Positions 24,273-33,834 of a DNA stretch of 55,622 nt are shown in pieces (positions within the stretch are counted from its first letter, which is position 1; each line of letters starts with the position of its first letter). A program made the translations under genes and the position numbers. The stretch is from NCBI GenBank assembly GCA_903840165.1, contig CAIMEY010000079.1:1-55622 (forward strand), given 5' to 3'. Source of the stretch: an uncultured Myxococcales bacterium. GTDB taxonomy: Bacteria; Myxococcota_A; UBA9042. The notes beneath the pieces are model-generated. The model was not told the origin of the DNA. It saw only the letters and a list, made by a program, of their open reading frames with translations, and made no database searches.

Positions 24273-25856
24273 GTGCAGCAGTCCCCGTTTCCCAATACGC
24301 AGACGAATCGCGTCGTAAAACCTGAGCAATTTCCAGGCCTTCGCCACCATGTCGGCAGCTTCCGTGTCGCCGACAACGGTTGCTGGACTTGGGCCGGCAA
24401 GCAAATGGAATCGGCGGCCAAGTTCGTCTGGGAATTGCTTAATGATCCTGCGCCTTCAGGCCAGGAGATCTTCCAGACGTGCAAGAATCCGGACTGCGTC
24501 TGCCCGTATCACCTCGACCTTCGGTCGTCGCGGTTTCAAGGCGGCTATTACAGCCGCTCGAGCCTGCAAAGTGACCCAATCCTGCAGGATCCACGGCGCA
24601 AACAGGCGACTAGGGCCGCCAGCGTCGATAGCGACGAGCTCCCAGCGCTCCGCCCGGCTGCAGCCAAAAAGTCCAAAGCGACTGCTGAGTCCACTGCGCG
24701 CGCCGACAAAAATGCAGCCCAACAGGGCGCGGTAGGCCATGAAGATACGACCGAATTGACTGCTGGGGCAACTGCGCAAGCTGCATCTTCAGCCGCCGCG
24801 GGGTCCAAAGCCGCCGGTACCAAACGCGCGCCATTGGCACCGTCACCCCTAGAAACAGCGGCTGACGCTGTGGCTAAGGCAACTCGGCCAGTTGACTCGA
24901 CGAACTCGCCCGCGGGCGCGGCCGAGTCAGGTGACACAGGCGCCGACCATGGCCGGCATGTCGAGGATAAGACGGCAGCCCCCAAGGCCGCAGCAGCAAA
25001 GGCTGTTTCTGCCAAGGCCCCCAAGTCAGCGGCAAAACCGGCCGAAAAGCTTAGTGCGGTCGAGACGTTGGCACCAGCGGCCAGCGAAGGCCCCTCAGCG
25101 GCACCGGCTGCAACACAAGAAGCCGCGGATGCTGCCAAGATTTCGGGCCCAGGCGCGCCAAAGTCCGCCCAGGGCAAGGATGCATCCAAGGCGAGCAAAC
25201 CTGCAATTGTGAAGAACAATCCCGCATCTGCGACGGCAATTCCCCTGGTGGCGCCGGCAGCCGACGCGCAAGCCGAAAAAGCCGTGCAACCTCAGGCCAA
25301 GCAAGGCAAAAAGGCCAAAGCCACCGCGGTTGCAGAAACGGCGGAGTCGACAGAGGCCCAAGCGGCCGTCGGTGCGTCCGAACTCGCTGCCGCGCCGGCG
25401 AGCGCTGCCAAAGCGACCGCCAAGAAGAAGGTCGTTGCCGAGGCACCCGCTGCCCCCGTCGCAGCCGAGCCAAGCTCTGGCCCGGCCAAGTCGGGCGGCA
25501 AGTCAGGTGGCGCTGCGAAAGCTGCTGCCCAGAAAGATCAGGACAAAAATAGAGATCACGATAAGAATAGAGGTCACGATAAGAATAAAGATCAGGGTGT
25601 TGAGGCAACAGTCGCTTCTGTGCCCGCCAGTGCCGGTCAATCCGGTGCGGACGGCGAAACGGGCGAAGTTGGCGTCTGCCCCAGCGGCCACGCAATGGTC
25701 AAAGATAACATCTACATCTACCCCGGTAGCGGTCGAATCGATTGTTCCATCTGCAAGCGGCTGCGCGACCAGAAATCCCGGGCGAAGATCAAGGCCCTCA
25801 AGGCGGCCGGTGTCGTACGCCCGAGTCGGCGCAATGCAGCGCCGCGGCCTGCCTAG
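24273..25856 (+). CDS. HNH-like protein split by a 300-residue Ala/Lys-rich linker
   Basis: About 527 aa. The GTG at 24273 has GGAG eight bases upstream. Residues of about 37-80 follow the phage HNH_3 pattern: GCWTWAGK, then KFVWELLNDPAPSG, then FQTCKNPDCVCPYHL. The catalytic His before TC is Gln and only the Cys ligands and last His remain, so nuclease activity is doubtful. Residues of about 110-440 are Ala/Lys/Pro-rich, like histone H1 tails, ending in an Asp-Lys-Asn repeat (25547-25600). The C-terminus returns to CPSGHAMVKDNIYIY and CSICKRLRDQ, the zinc-finger pattern usually found next to HNH cores. A nucleoid or DNA-binding role is likely. Confidence 0.6.
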   Translation: MQQSPFPNTQTNRVVKPEQFPGLRHHVGSFRVADNGCWTWAGKQMESAAKFVWELLNDPAPSGQEIFQTCKNPDCVCPYHLDLRSSRFQGGYYSRSSLQSDPILQDPRRKQATRAASVDSDELPALRPAAAKKSKATAESTARADKNAAQQGAVGHEDTTELTAGATAQAASSAAAGSKAAGTKRAPLAPSPLETAADAVAKATRPVDSTNSPAGAAESGDTGADHGRHVEDKTAAPKAAAAKAVSAKAPKSAAKPAEKLSAVETLAPAASEGPSAAPAATQEAADAAKISGPGAPKSAQGKDASKASKPAIVKNNPASATAIPLVAPAADAQAEKAVQPQAKQGKKAKATAVAETAESTEAQAAVGASELAAAPASAAKATAKKKVVAEAPAAPVAAEPSSGPAKSGGKSGGAAKAAAQKDQDKNRDHDKNRGHDKNKDQGVEATVASVPASAGQSGADGETGEVGVCPSGHAMVKDNIYIYPGSGRIDCSICKRLRDQKSRAKIKALKAAGVVRPSRRNAAPRPA

Positions 25857-25994
25857 GTTTCCATAAGTCGCCGGCCCTAGGCTTCGTTTCGCCTTGCACG
25901 ACATCTACTTACGACGACGCGGCTGGATCTAATCAGTTGCGCGTGCGGCGATGGTGTTGCTGCATACGCAATTGTTGGCTAGTCTATCATTGCG

Positions 25995-26444
25995 ATGTCA
26001 ACGATTGTCCTCGACAGCCTCATTGATTTGCGCCGAGCCGTGGCCAGGGCGGCTGCTGCGGCTATGGCCCAAGACGGCGTTGGCACAGCACAATTCGCCC
26101 TCATGCGCGAGGCCCAACGCCTAGGCCCCTGCCCGCAGATCGCGCTGGCCAAAGCGACCGCCCAAGACCCGGGCGGCGTCGTTCGCCTGCTGGACGCCTT
26201 GGAGCAACGCGGCTGGGTCGAAAGGCGTGCGCTTGCAACCGACCGAAGGCAAAAGCAAATCGTCTTGACTGCAGCGGGAGAAACGGCCCTCGCAGCCCTG
26301 AACGTGCACTACGACGCTTTGCGCGCGCGGGCTCAGTTGGCGCTTGACGCCGATGAACAACTTGAATTTGAAAGACTTTGCCGCAAGTTGATCGTCGCCT
26401 TGGCGGACGATTGCGCCCCAGTCGGGCGGGGACCTCGACCATGA
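25995..26444 (+). CDS. MarR-family transcriptional regulator
   Basis: A 149-aa protein with the family winged helix: QIALAKATAQDPGGVVRLLDALEQRGWVERR with the wing DRRQKQIVLTAAG. The stop overlaps the start of the pump adaptor gene by ATGA, so it is the first gene of a MarR-EmrA-EmrB operon and very likely represses it. A possible promoter (TTGCTG, 17 bp, TAGTCT) lies just upstream; no clear palindrome is seen. Confidence 0.85.
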   Translation: MSTIVLDSLIDLRRAVARAAAAAMAQDGVGTAQFALMREAQRLGPCPQIALAKATAQDPGGVVRLLDALEQRGWVERRALATDRRQKQIVLTAAGETALAALNVHYDALRARAQLALDADEQLEFERLCRKLIVALADDCAPVGRGPRP

Positions 26445-27682
26445 GCGATCAACCCCAATTGAGTGCCGCGCCGCTCCAGCCGCCATTGCCTTGGTGGAAA
26501 CATGGTCGGGTTTACAAGGCTTTTGTCGGTTTCCTCGTCGCGAGCGTGCTGCTGACCGGTGCTTGGTGGCAGTGGCTCCGTCCGTTTGTCCATACCGATG
26601 ACGCGCGAATTGCGGCGCCAGTAGAAGGGGTTGCCCCCCAAGGCCTAGCGGGTCGTATCGCGCGTGTATGGGTCGCGGAAGGGCAAACCGTGGCCCCAGG
26701 CACAGTTGTGGTGTCGCTGGATGACCAGAGCGAGCAAGGTGCCTTGGCGCGGACCCAGGCCAATTTCAAGCTGGCCGAAGCAAAGGTCCGTGAGGCCCAG
26801 GCCCAACTAGACCTCGAAATACAACTTTCTGATATTGCAACACAAACGGCCCAGGCTGTGTTGGACTCTGCCCAGGCCAACTACCAAATGGCGGTTGCCG
26901 GGCCAAGGCATGAAGAATTAGCGCGTGCGGAGGCGAACTTACGGGCTGCCGAGTCCAAGAACCACCAAGCGACCGACGACCTCAAACGCGCCACAACCTT
27001 GGTGGACTCAGGTGCAGCCCCGCGAGCGCAATCAGAAATTGCGCGCAGCAATGCATTGGCGGCCCAAGCGGCTGTCGACTCGGCGCGGGCTACCGTCCAG
27101 CAGGTCCACGCCGGCACGCGTCCGGAGGAACTAAGGATGGCCCAAGGCTCTGTTCATCAAGCGCAATCCCGACTTGCAGAGGCTGCTGCCAGCGCTGGCC
27201 GCGTCGTCCTGCGGCGGGAACAGCTAACCGAGGCCCAGGCTGGCCTAGCCCAGGCGAGTGCCGACCAGGCTTTGGCGCAGTTGGCCGTCGATCGGACCCA
27301 GGTGCGCTCCCAGCTCGGCGGTGTCGTTCTGCGCTTGCATGTCGATCCGGGCGACCACGTTTCACCGGGCCAAACGGTTGTTACAATTGCAGATTTGCAC
27401 AGCGCTTGGGTGGCTGCCAATGTCGAGGAGACGGCCATCGCCGACCTGCGCAAAGGGCAACTGGTGCGCATTGAGGTGGACGAAGGCGGTGAGCTGAGCG
27501 GACACGTCGACGTCATCGCCCAATCGTCGGCAGGGCAATTCGCTTTGATTCCCGCTGATAACGCGTCGGGCAACTACACAAAGGTGGTGCAGCGTATCCC
27601 GATCCGCATCGCCATTGATTCCAAAGAGAAAGCGAAACTGCGAGTGGGACAATCCGTCGTTGTCCAAATCCGGGTGCGCTAG
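26441..27682 (+). CDS. EmrA/HlyD-type membrane fusion protein
   Basis: A 413-aa protein with one N-terminal membrane segment (residues of about 28-48), then the lipoyl half FVHTDDARIAAPVEG, a long alpha-helical hairpin with four Ala/Gln-rich repeats, the second lipoyl half RLHVDPGDHVSPGQTVVTIADLHSAWVAAN split over the fold, and a beta-barrel. It couples an inner-membrane DHA2 pump to an outer-membrane channel. It overlaps the regulator and pump genes at both ends. No TolC gene is in the operon. Confidence 0.88.
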   Translation: MSDQPQLSAAPLQPPLPWWKHGRVYKAFVGFLVASVLLTGAWWQWLRPFVHTDDARIAAPVEGVAPQGLAGRIARVWVAEGQTVAPGTVVVSLDDQSEQGALARTQANFKLAEAKVREAQAQLDLEIQLSDIATQTAQAVLDSAQANYQMAVAGPRHEELARAEANLRAAESKNHQATDDLKRATTLVDSGAAPRAQSEIARSNALAAQAAVDSARATVQQVHAGTRPEELRMAQGSVHQAQSRLAEAAASAGRVVLRREQLTEAQAGLAQASADQALAQLAVDRTQVRSQLGGVVLRLHVDPGDHVSPGQTVVTIADLHSAWVAANVEETAIADLRKGQLVRIEVDEGGELSGHVDVIAQSSAGQFALIPADNASGNYTKVVQRIPIRIAIDSKEKAKLRVGQSVVVQIRVR

Positions 27683-29262
27683 TGGTTGAGCAACCCCGAG
27701 CAACTGATGACGAATACCGCTGGCAAGTCTTGCGGGTCGTCATGCTCGGCACGGTCATGTCAGCGCTCGACTCAAGCATCGTCAATGTCTGCTTGCCCAA
27801 CATCATGGCGTCCTTCGGCGCCAGCATTGACGACATTGAATGGGTCGTCACCGGCTACATGCTCGGTTTCTCAACATTTATGCCGTTGACCGCCTGGATG
27901 CGCGACCGCATCGGCCATCGGCGCCTGTACTTGCTCAGTCTTGCTGTCTTTACGTGCGGTTCTGTCTTGTGCGGCCTCGCGTGGAGCCTTCCTGCCTTGG
28001 TCTTTGCCCGCGTTATCCAAGCCTTTGGCGGCGGAGCAATCACGCCGACCGGTATGGCCATGATCGCAGAGGTCTTTCCCCCTGCCGAACGCGGCCGGGC
28101 CCTGGGCATTTGGGGCGTCGGCGTTATCCTAGGCCCCGCTATTGGCCCGACAATTGGCGGATATCTCACCGAAACCTTGGGCTGGCGCTCCATCTTCAAC
28201 ATCAATCTGCCCATCGGCCTGTTCGGCTTGTGGCTCGCCAACCGCGTGTTGCGCCACGATGCCCCCAAAGGCAACGCAAAGACGAGCTTTGATCGCCCCG
28301 GCTTTGTGCTCTTGACGCTGTTCTTGGTCAGCGGATTGCTCGGACTTTCCAAAGGAAATCAAGACGGTTGGACTTCGCCCTTCATTGTCGGCTGCGGCCT
28401 AGTCGCGACGGCTTCGCTGATCGCCTTTCTGGTGGTCGAGTCGGTCGTCGAATCGCGCATCCTCGACCTTTCCCTGTTTCGTCACGGGCAGTTCGCCGTG
28501 GCCATGACCGTCACGGGCGTGCGGTCTGTGGCGCTCTACGGTGGTACGTTTCTACTGCCCCTGTTCATGCAAACCCAGATGGGTCTTAGTGAAGTGCAGA
28601 CCGGCGTCCTGCTGCTGCCGGGGGCCCTGATGATTGGCGCCATGATGCCCTTTGCCGGTCGACTGGCGGACCGCATTGGCGCACGCACGCCGACCATCGT
28701 GGGGCTGGTGCTCGTCGCCGCTTTCATGTTTACTTACACAAGTTTAGACACAAGCACCAGCACGTGGAACCTGCTGTGGCCGACGCTGGTGCGCGGCTTT
28801 GGCCTAGCCCTGCTGGTGACGCCGGTCATGACAGCGGCCATCAACTCGGTGCCTACCCATCGCGCCGGCATGGCCTCCTCGATGCTGAACCTCATCCAAC
28901 AAGTAGCTGGTTCTGCAGGCATTGCTGCGCTTGCGGCCGTACTCGGACGACGCACACACCAGCACCTAGCGGTCGTCGGCCAAGCGATGGACAGCGAGGC
29001 CCCGGTCCTACTCGCCACGACGCGCGACCTCACCCTGCGGTTCATGGGCCTGGGCTTTGCCCCCCGCGACGCACAGACCGTAGCCGGCGTCCTTGTCGGC
29101 CAACATGCCGGCGGAGCAGCTGCCGTGTTCGCCTTTAACGACGCGTTCTTGGTCGGCGGGGTCGTGGTGCTACTCGGTGCCATCCCAGCCCTGTTCCTGG
29201 CGGCACGTCCGCGCAAGGTGGCCGTCGACCCATCGGCAGCCAGCCACGCGCTGGCCGACTAG
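27682..29262 (+). CDS. EmrB/QacA-type DHA2 drug exporter (MFS)
   Basis: A 526-aa protein with about 14 hydrophobic segments. The GTG start overlaps the adaptor stop by one base. LDSSIVNVCLPNI in TM1 and WVVTGYMLGFSTFMPLTAWMRDR (motif A region) are diagnostic of DHA2, and motif C (GVILGPAIGPTIGG) is present. It exports hydrophobic compounds by proton antiport. The TAG stop lies inside the CTAG that borders a mini-element, so the element may have fixed the end of this gene. Confidence 0.9.
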   Translation: MVEQPRATDDEYRWQVLRVVMLGTVMSALDSSIVNVCLPNIMASFGASIDDIEWVVTGYMLGFSTFMPLTAWMRDRIGHRRLYLLSLAVFTCGSVLCGLAWSLPALVFARVIQAFGGGAITPTGMAMIAEVFPPAERGRALGIWGVGVILGPAIGPTIGGYLTETLGWRSIFNINLPIGLFGLWLANRVLRHDAPKGNAKTSFDRPGFVLLTLFLVSGLLGLSKGNQDGWTSPFIVGCGLVATASLIAFLVVESVVESRILDLSLFRHGQFAVAMTVTGVRSVALYGGTFLLPLFMQTQMGLSEVQTGVLLLPGALMIGAMMPFAGRLADRIGARTPTIVGLVLVAAFMFTYTSLDTSTSTWNLLWPTLVRGFGLALLVTPVMTAAINSVPTHRAGMASSMLNLIQQVAGSAGIAALAAVLGRRTHQHLAVVGQAMDSEAPVLLATTRDLTLRFMGLGFAPRDAQTVAGVLVGQHAGGAAAVFAFNDAFLVGGVVVLLGAIPALFLAARPRKVAVDPSAASHALAD

Positions 29263-29503
29263 TACCTTCAACCCAAAGTTCCTTCCGGGTTGGAGGTACA
29301 GTGTTTGCTTCTAGTTTCAGGGGGCCCGCGATCTCCACTTTCCACGTGCCAGACCTGGCACGGCTCATGCGCTGCTCGCACCGCGGAGTCCTCTCCGCGT
29401 CCGCACGTGCGGGCCCACCCCTTCGTTCGGCCGGGTCCCCGGCTGCAAAGTCCACAACGCCGAGGCCTTTCCGATATCCCGGAAAGGACTTAGGGTTACG
29501 TGT
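29263..29503 (+). mobile_element. CTAG-flanked mini-element, copy 2 (about 241 bp)
   Basis: It begins right after CTAG at 29259-29262, which is the last codon and stop of the pump gene. The left end GTACCTTCAACCC pairs with GGGTTGGAGGTAC (29287-29299). The right part carries CCTTTCCG/CGGAAAGG and ends GGGTTACGTG. The right CTAG is not preserved (TTCTCG). It is same-strand and about 80% similar to copy 1 by eye. Confidence 0.72.
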
Positions 29504-29518
29504 TCTCGGGCAAAATCA

Positions 29519-29548
29519 TTGTATAGCAAAGGTCTAACTTTCTATTCT
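29519..29548 (+). promoter_or_regulatory. Promoter-like motif, copy C
   Basis: TTGTAT, spacer AGCAAAGGTCTAACTTTC (18), TATTCT. It lies just downstream of mini-element copy 2. Confidence 0.55.
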
Positions 29549-29686
29549 GTCATGGTAATTTCTGACCGAGGGCAAAGGGCACGTCCACAGCTTGACCGCG
29601 TCCAGGCTCCGCCCAGAGGCGCAGCGTCAAAAGTTTCGCGGCATGTGGGGCAAGGGCAGCCCGACGCGAAATCATTGGCAAATTCC

Positions 29687-29716
29687 TTGTATAGCAAGGG
29701 TCTAACTCATCATTAC
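29687..29716 (+). promoter_or_regulatory. Promoter-like motif, copy D
   Basis: TTGTAT, spacer AGCAAGGGTCTAACTCAT (18), then CATTAC. CCTTG-TATAG-CAAGG forms an inverted repeat over it. It lies about 110 bases before the membrane-protein gene at 29828. Confidence 0.5.
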
Positions 29717-29827
29717 ACAACCACAATTTCCGACTCGCCCCTGCGCCGACCAAACCGCCCACATCCCCATTGACCGCGGGGCCGATTGTTTGGCACCGTG
29801 TCGACACCCACCGTTCGCTGAGGTCGC

Positions 29828-31729
29828 GTGCCACCCCGTCCACCCCGTCCGCCCAAGCCAGTCCCTGCCGCGCCTCCGCCATCGAGCCAAGCGCTGCACC
29901 GCAAGGAACGCTGGTTGATGGCCCTGCTTTTTGCTGTGGTGGCCTGGGTCTTTGCTGCGTCGCCTGTGCGCCGAATCACGGATGCCGAATACACGCTGCT
30001 GGCCAGCGAACAGTTGCTGCAACGCGGGGCCCTCGACGTGACGCCCGCTTTCCGCTTGCCGCTCGACGCCACGGCTTACCCCGGTTTGTCGGCCAACATC
30101 CCGCCCTACCAGCATGGCGAGGCTGGGTACCCGTACCAAATCCAAGTGCTACCTCGCGCCGCCGTTGCACCGGACCGGCCACGGGTGTTCGTCTGGTACC
30201 CGCCAGGTTCATCAATCCTATCCGCTCCTTTACTCCTTGCCATACATCTGGCCTCGCCCCTGTCCCCCGTCTTTGCGGACGGCCGCTACAACTGGCAAGG
30301 CGAGGCCGAGTTGCAAGGCTTGCTCGCCGCCGCCCTCGGAGCCGCCTTCGCCGTCCTGGCTTTTGCTCTGGCCCGCCTGTGGTTGAGCCCCATCGCCGCC
30401 TTGGCCGTCGCGCTATCGGGCAGCTTGGGCTCGATGATTTGGAGCACAACCTCGCGCAATCTATGGTCTTCCTCTTGGGGAGTCGTACTCCTCGCCGCCG
30501 CCGTGTACCTCCTAGCGCGCGCCTGGACACGCAACCGCCCGATCCCGTCTGTCTGGCTAGGCACCTTCTTGGCCTGGAGTTACTTCTGCCGCCCGAGTTT
30601 CGCTGTCCATATTGCGGCTTGCGGCTTGTTCGTCCTTCTCTACCGCCGCCGTGAAGGCCTGCGCCTAGCCGCCGTGGGTTCTGCCTGGTTTGTGGGATTT
30701 CTCTTCTGGTCCAAGCACTTATTTGGCACCTGGCTGCCAGATTACTACCAGCACGCCCAGGTGAGCCTAGCGCACGCGCCGATGAGCCTCGCGGCCAATC
30801 TGCTGTCGCCCGGCCGCGGCATTCTCATCTATGTACCCGCGCTATTTGTGGTTTTCGCGATGCTGCACCGTTTCCGCCAGCACATTTCCCAGCAACCGTT
30901 GCTTTGGCTGGCCCTGGGCGCGTCGGCAGCGCACCTGCTGTTGCTGGCGGTTTATCCCGTGTGGTGGGGCGGGTTTTCCTATGGTCCCCGCTTCGCCGTG
31001 GAGCTGCTGCCATGGCTGGTTCTGCTGGCCACCCTAGCGCTCGACGCCTTGGCGCGAAGTCAGATTTCCAACGCAATCACAAGGCGTTGGCAGATGTCAG
31101 CCATTTGCCTGAGCTTGGTGGCTGTCTGGATTCATGGCCGAGGCGCCTATAGCGACGACACGTACCTATGGAATTTGCGGCCAATTCACGTCGACGTCGA
31201 TGCAACCGCCGCGGTTTGGAACTGGCGCTATCCTCAGTTCCTCGCGGGCCTTGTCGATTGGCCGTGGCCCGATCCGCTGCCTGTGCTGCCGATTGGCGTG
31301 CCGCTTGCCGGCAGTTCGGCGTCTATGTCACCGTTTTTGCTCGAAGGTTGGTCCAACGCTGAGCCGGCGTACCGATGGACAAGGGAGCGCCGAGCTCGCC
31401 TAGCATTTGCCGCCGCGCCAAACCAACTAGCACAGCTGGGCCAAGCACATGTTTTATCAATGAATTTCGCCGTCTTTCTTGAGCCCCGCGCCCGTCCGCC
31501 CCTGATCAGCCAGCGATTGCAGGTGCGACTCAATGGCCACGAAATTGCAAATGAAACGCTGACCAATGCCGGCTTGTACAAGCGCGCGTGGCCCATCGCG
31601 CCCGGGGCGTTGGCGGCGCGCAATGAGTTGGAACTCCTCATGCCGGATGCAGAATCGCCGCTTCACTTGGGCGTGGGCACAGATGAACGCCTGCTGGGCC
31701 TGTCGGTGCGCAACCTGCAACTGCGATAA
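29828..31729 (+). CDS. Polytopic membrane protein, possible GT-C-like enzyme
   Basis: A 633-aa protein; the GTG start has GAGG upstream. A Pro-rich N-terminus (about 20 residues) precedes about 11 hydrophobic segments. A large first extracytoplasmic loop holds the DAEYTLLASEQLL motif after TM1, a place where GT-C glycosyltransferases keep acidic catalytic residues. The C-terminal 140 residues are soluble and look like a beta-sandwich (RLQVRLNGHEIAN, then ELLMPDAESPLHLG). I do not recognise the family. An enzyme using a lipid-linked sugar is one possibility. Confidence 0.5.
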   Translation: MPPRPPRPPKPVPAAPPPSSQALHRKERWLMALLFAVVAWVFAASPVRRITDAEYTLLASEQLLQRGALDVTPAFRLPLDATAYPGLSANIPPYQHGEAGYPYQIQVLPRAAVAPDRPRVFVWYPPGSSILSAPLLLAIHLASPLSPVFADGRYNWQGEAELQGLLAAALGAAFAVLAFALARLWLSPIAALAVALSGSLGSMIWSTTSRNLWSSSWGVVLLAAAVYLLARAWTRNRPIPSVWLGTFLAWSYFCRPSFAVHIAACGLFVLLYRRREGLRLAAVGSAWFVGFLFWSKHLFGTWLPDYYQHAQVSLAHAPMSLAANLLSPGRGILIYVPALFVVFAMLHRFRQHISQQPLLWLALGASAAHLLLLAVYPVWWGGFSYGPRFAVELLPWLVLLATLALDALARSQISNAITRRWQMSAICLSLVAVWIHGRGAYSDDTYLWNLRPIHVDVDATAAVWNWRYPQFLAGLVDWPWPDPLPVLPIGVPLAGSSASMSPFLLEGWSNAEPAYRWTRERRARLAFAAAPNQLAQLGQAHVLSMNFAVFLEPRARPPLISQRLQVRLNGHEIANETLTNAGLYKRAWPIAPGALAARNELELLMPDAESPLHLGVGTDERLLGLSVRNLQLR

Positions 31730-31747
31730 CGTTTTCAGCTCAAGCGA

Positions 31748-32521
31748 TTAGCTAAGCCCGAGCAGCAAGATCACCCAAAGGTCGTACAGCGCATGGGTCC
31801 AGGCCGCCACCGCAAAGCCGCGCAGCAGAAACAGCGTTCCGAAGATCAGCCCCGAAACCGTGCGAAAGATGAAGGAACTGATGGTGAATGGCTCGACCAT
31901 GTAATGCGCCAAAGCAAAGGCGATGGAAGTCGCCACCAGCAGGATCACCAACTGGCGCTTGCACTTACGCCAGTCCCGGCCCAGCCAGAGCCGCGCGACC
32001 AGACCTATGGACAGCAGGCGAAACACCAACTCTTCATGTAAGCCCGCGCCAGCACTGACAATCACACCATCGATGACCTGAAACTTTCGCAGCCCAGCCG
32101 CCAGGGGCCAAAGCCCATGCACCGGCGCGATCGCGTGCAGGGCCTGGGTCAGGTCCCGCGTCACCCAGGATGCCACGGTACCGGTCAGCATCGCGTAGAG
32201 TGCGCACTCGCCAAGCAGCGGGATCAGGAATTGCATGGAGAATCGACGACTTTGCACCAGCCAGAGCCACAGACCGATGTCTAGGCCGATCAGCAGCCCA
32301 TAGAGCGCAAAATAGCCCAAACCTCGCCATTTTCCCGCAAGTTGCAGGGCGTCGTACAGTTGCCCCGTCAAAAGGTCAACGCCGTTCTGCGCTTCTGGGG
32401 CCACCAGAATGCCGATGCCATAAACGATGATCAGCGGCAGCGTTAGCGCCAACGCTTGCAGCGGCTCGGAACTGGCGCGAAAGTATTCCCGAAAGTTATC
32501 AAGGGTTTTACTCATGGTCAT
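31748..32521 (-). CDS. CPBP-family intramembrane metalloprotease
   Basis: A 257-aa protein from the ATG at 32521 (32515 is also possible). It has about seven membrane segments. CPBP motif 1 appears as GLHEELVFRLL, motif 2 as FALAHY and motif 3 as AVAAWTHALYDLW, which gives the zinc ligands EExxxR, H and HxxxD/N. It is convergent with the preceding gene, with an 18-base gap. A perfect 16-bp tandem duplication lies at the start region. Confidence 0.85.
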   Translation of the reverse strand: MTMSKTLDNFREYFRASSEPLQALALTLPLIIVYGIGILVAPEAQNGVDLLTGQLYDALQLAGKWRGLGYFALYGLLIGLDIGLWLWLVQSRRFSMQFLIPLLGECALYAMLTGTVASWVTRDLTQALHAIAPVHGLWPLAAGLRKFQVIDGVIVSAGAGLHEELVFRLLSIGLVARLWLGRDWRKCKRQLVILLVATSIAFALAHYMVEPFTISSFIFRTVSGLIFGTLFLLRGFAVAAWTHALYDLWVILLLGLS

Positions 32522-32552
32522 ACTCTGCCCAGTGCTTACTCTGCCCAGTGCT
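32521..32552. repeat. 16-bp perfect tandem duplication at the CPBP gene start
   Basis: TACTCTGCCCAGTGCT occurs twice in a row (32521-32536 and 32537-32552), just before the protease start on the minus strand. It has the look of replication slippage. The rest of 32553-32730 holds nothing I can support. Confidence 0.8.
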
Positions 32553-32730
32553 TCAGGGCCGCGGCACCGCGTCAACGGCGCTGGAAGGCCCGAGGCAAAA
32601 CAATCCGATCCAATGAAGCTACAGTTAGGGGTCGAAGCCCGGCGATTTCGCATTGAACTAGATAGAGTTGCAAGCCACGCACCTGAGAATCGAGCGAATG
32701 AGAAGAATCGACCAGGTACGCCATGGGGCC

Positions 32731-33804
32731 CTAGAGGCGAATTGCGTGACCGCTGTGCATGGATTTCTCCAAAAGATCAGTATGTTCCAAGGTGAACTGC
32801 CGCGTCGCTGAGTCAAAGCGCAACGATTGCACGCCTTCCAATCGGTCAGCGCCGATCGTCAGGATATTAAAGCGGGCCCGATCGTCGCCATTCTTGCGCC
32901 AGGTCGATGAGCCACAGCCAAGCACTGGAATATCAAGGCCTATGACCATCTGTTCAGCGTCAAGCGCCCTACCCTCCACAACGGCAGTGCGGTCAGCTTC
33001 GGGCCGGCCGTGCTTGGAACGCAGCGTCAATGCGGGCTTTTCCGCAACCGATCCCGCGCCGCCCGCCGGCAAGTGACCTTGATGCGGTTCGTGGGTATGC
33101 CCGTGTAACACCGCAGAAATATGTAGCTCTCTCATCGTCCGGGCAAAACGCTTGCGGTCGGCCAGGGAGGCCACGTGCTCCGCCAGTCCGAGGCGGTGAT
33201 GCAAGTTGTGGTGCACAAGGACGATGCGAACGGTGACTTCGGCCGGCTCTTGTTCAATCAGTTCACGCAGTTTTGCAAGCTGCCGTTGGCCCACATGACC
33301 GTAAGCCAGCAACGGTGGCGTCGGAATTGCGCTCGACAGCCCATACAGGCGCACGTGCGCGGCGGGCGTCCGCACGAACGGGTAATGCAGCCGGCCGTTG
33401 TGCACCGCGGTGTGATGCAAGTCCGCGTCATCCACCAAATAGGGCGAAAACCACTTCTCAAACCGATGGTTGCGCAGGGCTCCGCGGGTGTACATGTCGT
33501 GATTGCCAGGAATCATCGTGACACGCGAAGGCGGACCGATCCGTTGGACGACCTGTAAAGCCTTTGAAAATTCGCTGTCTAAGGCTAGGTTCGTCACGTC
33601 GCCGGTGATGATCACGTGGTCGATGTCCGGCTGAGCCAGACGATCGGCCAAACACTCTGCAATATCAGTCGGATGCGCGTCTTTTCGCACGGATGACAGG
33701 TTGGCAATGCCCGTCATCCGCTTGTTGAGAAAACGCGTCCAATGCGTCCCCTGCAACTCAAGCACATGCAAGTCGCTGATATGGGCAATGCGCAAAGCAG
33801 GCAA
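32731..33804 (-). CDS. Calcineurin-like metallophosphoesterase
   Basis: A 357-aa protein with all five family motifs in order: ISDLH (Asp11, His13), ITGDVTN, PGNHD, LVHH and GHTH. They bind the two metals. It resembles the cyclic-nucleotide or Icc-like group, with no signal peptide, so it is probably cytoplasmic. A C-terminal extension beyond GHTH (about 100 residues) is unassigned. The aminotransferase gene upstream runs the same way, with a 30-base gap, so the two may be co-transcribed. Confidence 0.87.
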   Translation of the reverse strand: MPALRIAHISDLHVLELQGTHWTRFLNKRMTGIANLSSVRKDAHPTDIAECLADRLAQPDIDHVIITGDVTNLALDSEFSKALQVVQRIGPPSRVTMIPGNHDMYTRGALRNHRFEKWFSPYLVDDADLHHTAVHNGRLHYPFVRTPAAHVRLYGLSSAIPTPPLLAYGHVGQRQLAKLRELIEQEPAEVTVRIVLVHHNLHHRLGLAEHVASLADRKRFARTMRELHISAVLHGHTHEPHQGHLPAGGAGSVAEKPALTLRSKHGRPEADRTAVVEGRALDAEQMVIGLDIPVLGCGSSTWRKNGDDRARFNILTIGADRLEGVQSLRFDSATRQFTLEHTDLLEKSMHSGHAIRL

Positions 33805-33834
33805 AATAACTCCAGAAAGAGACGTCAGGGACAG

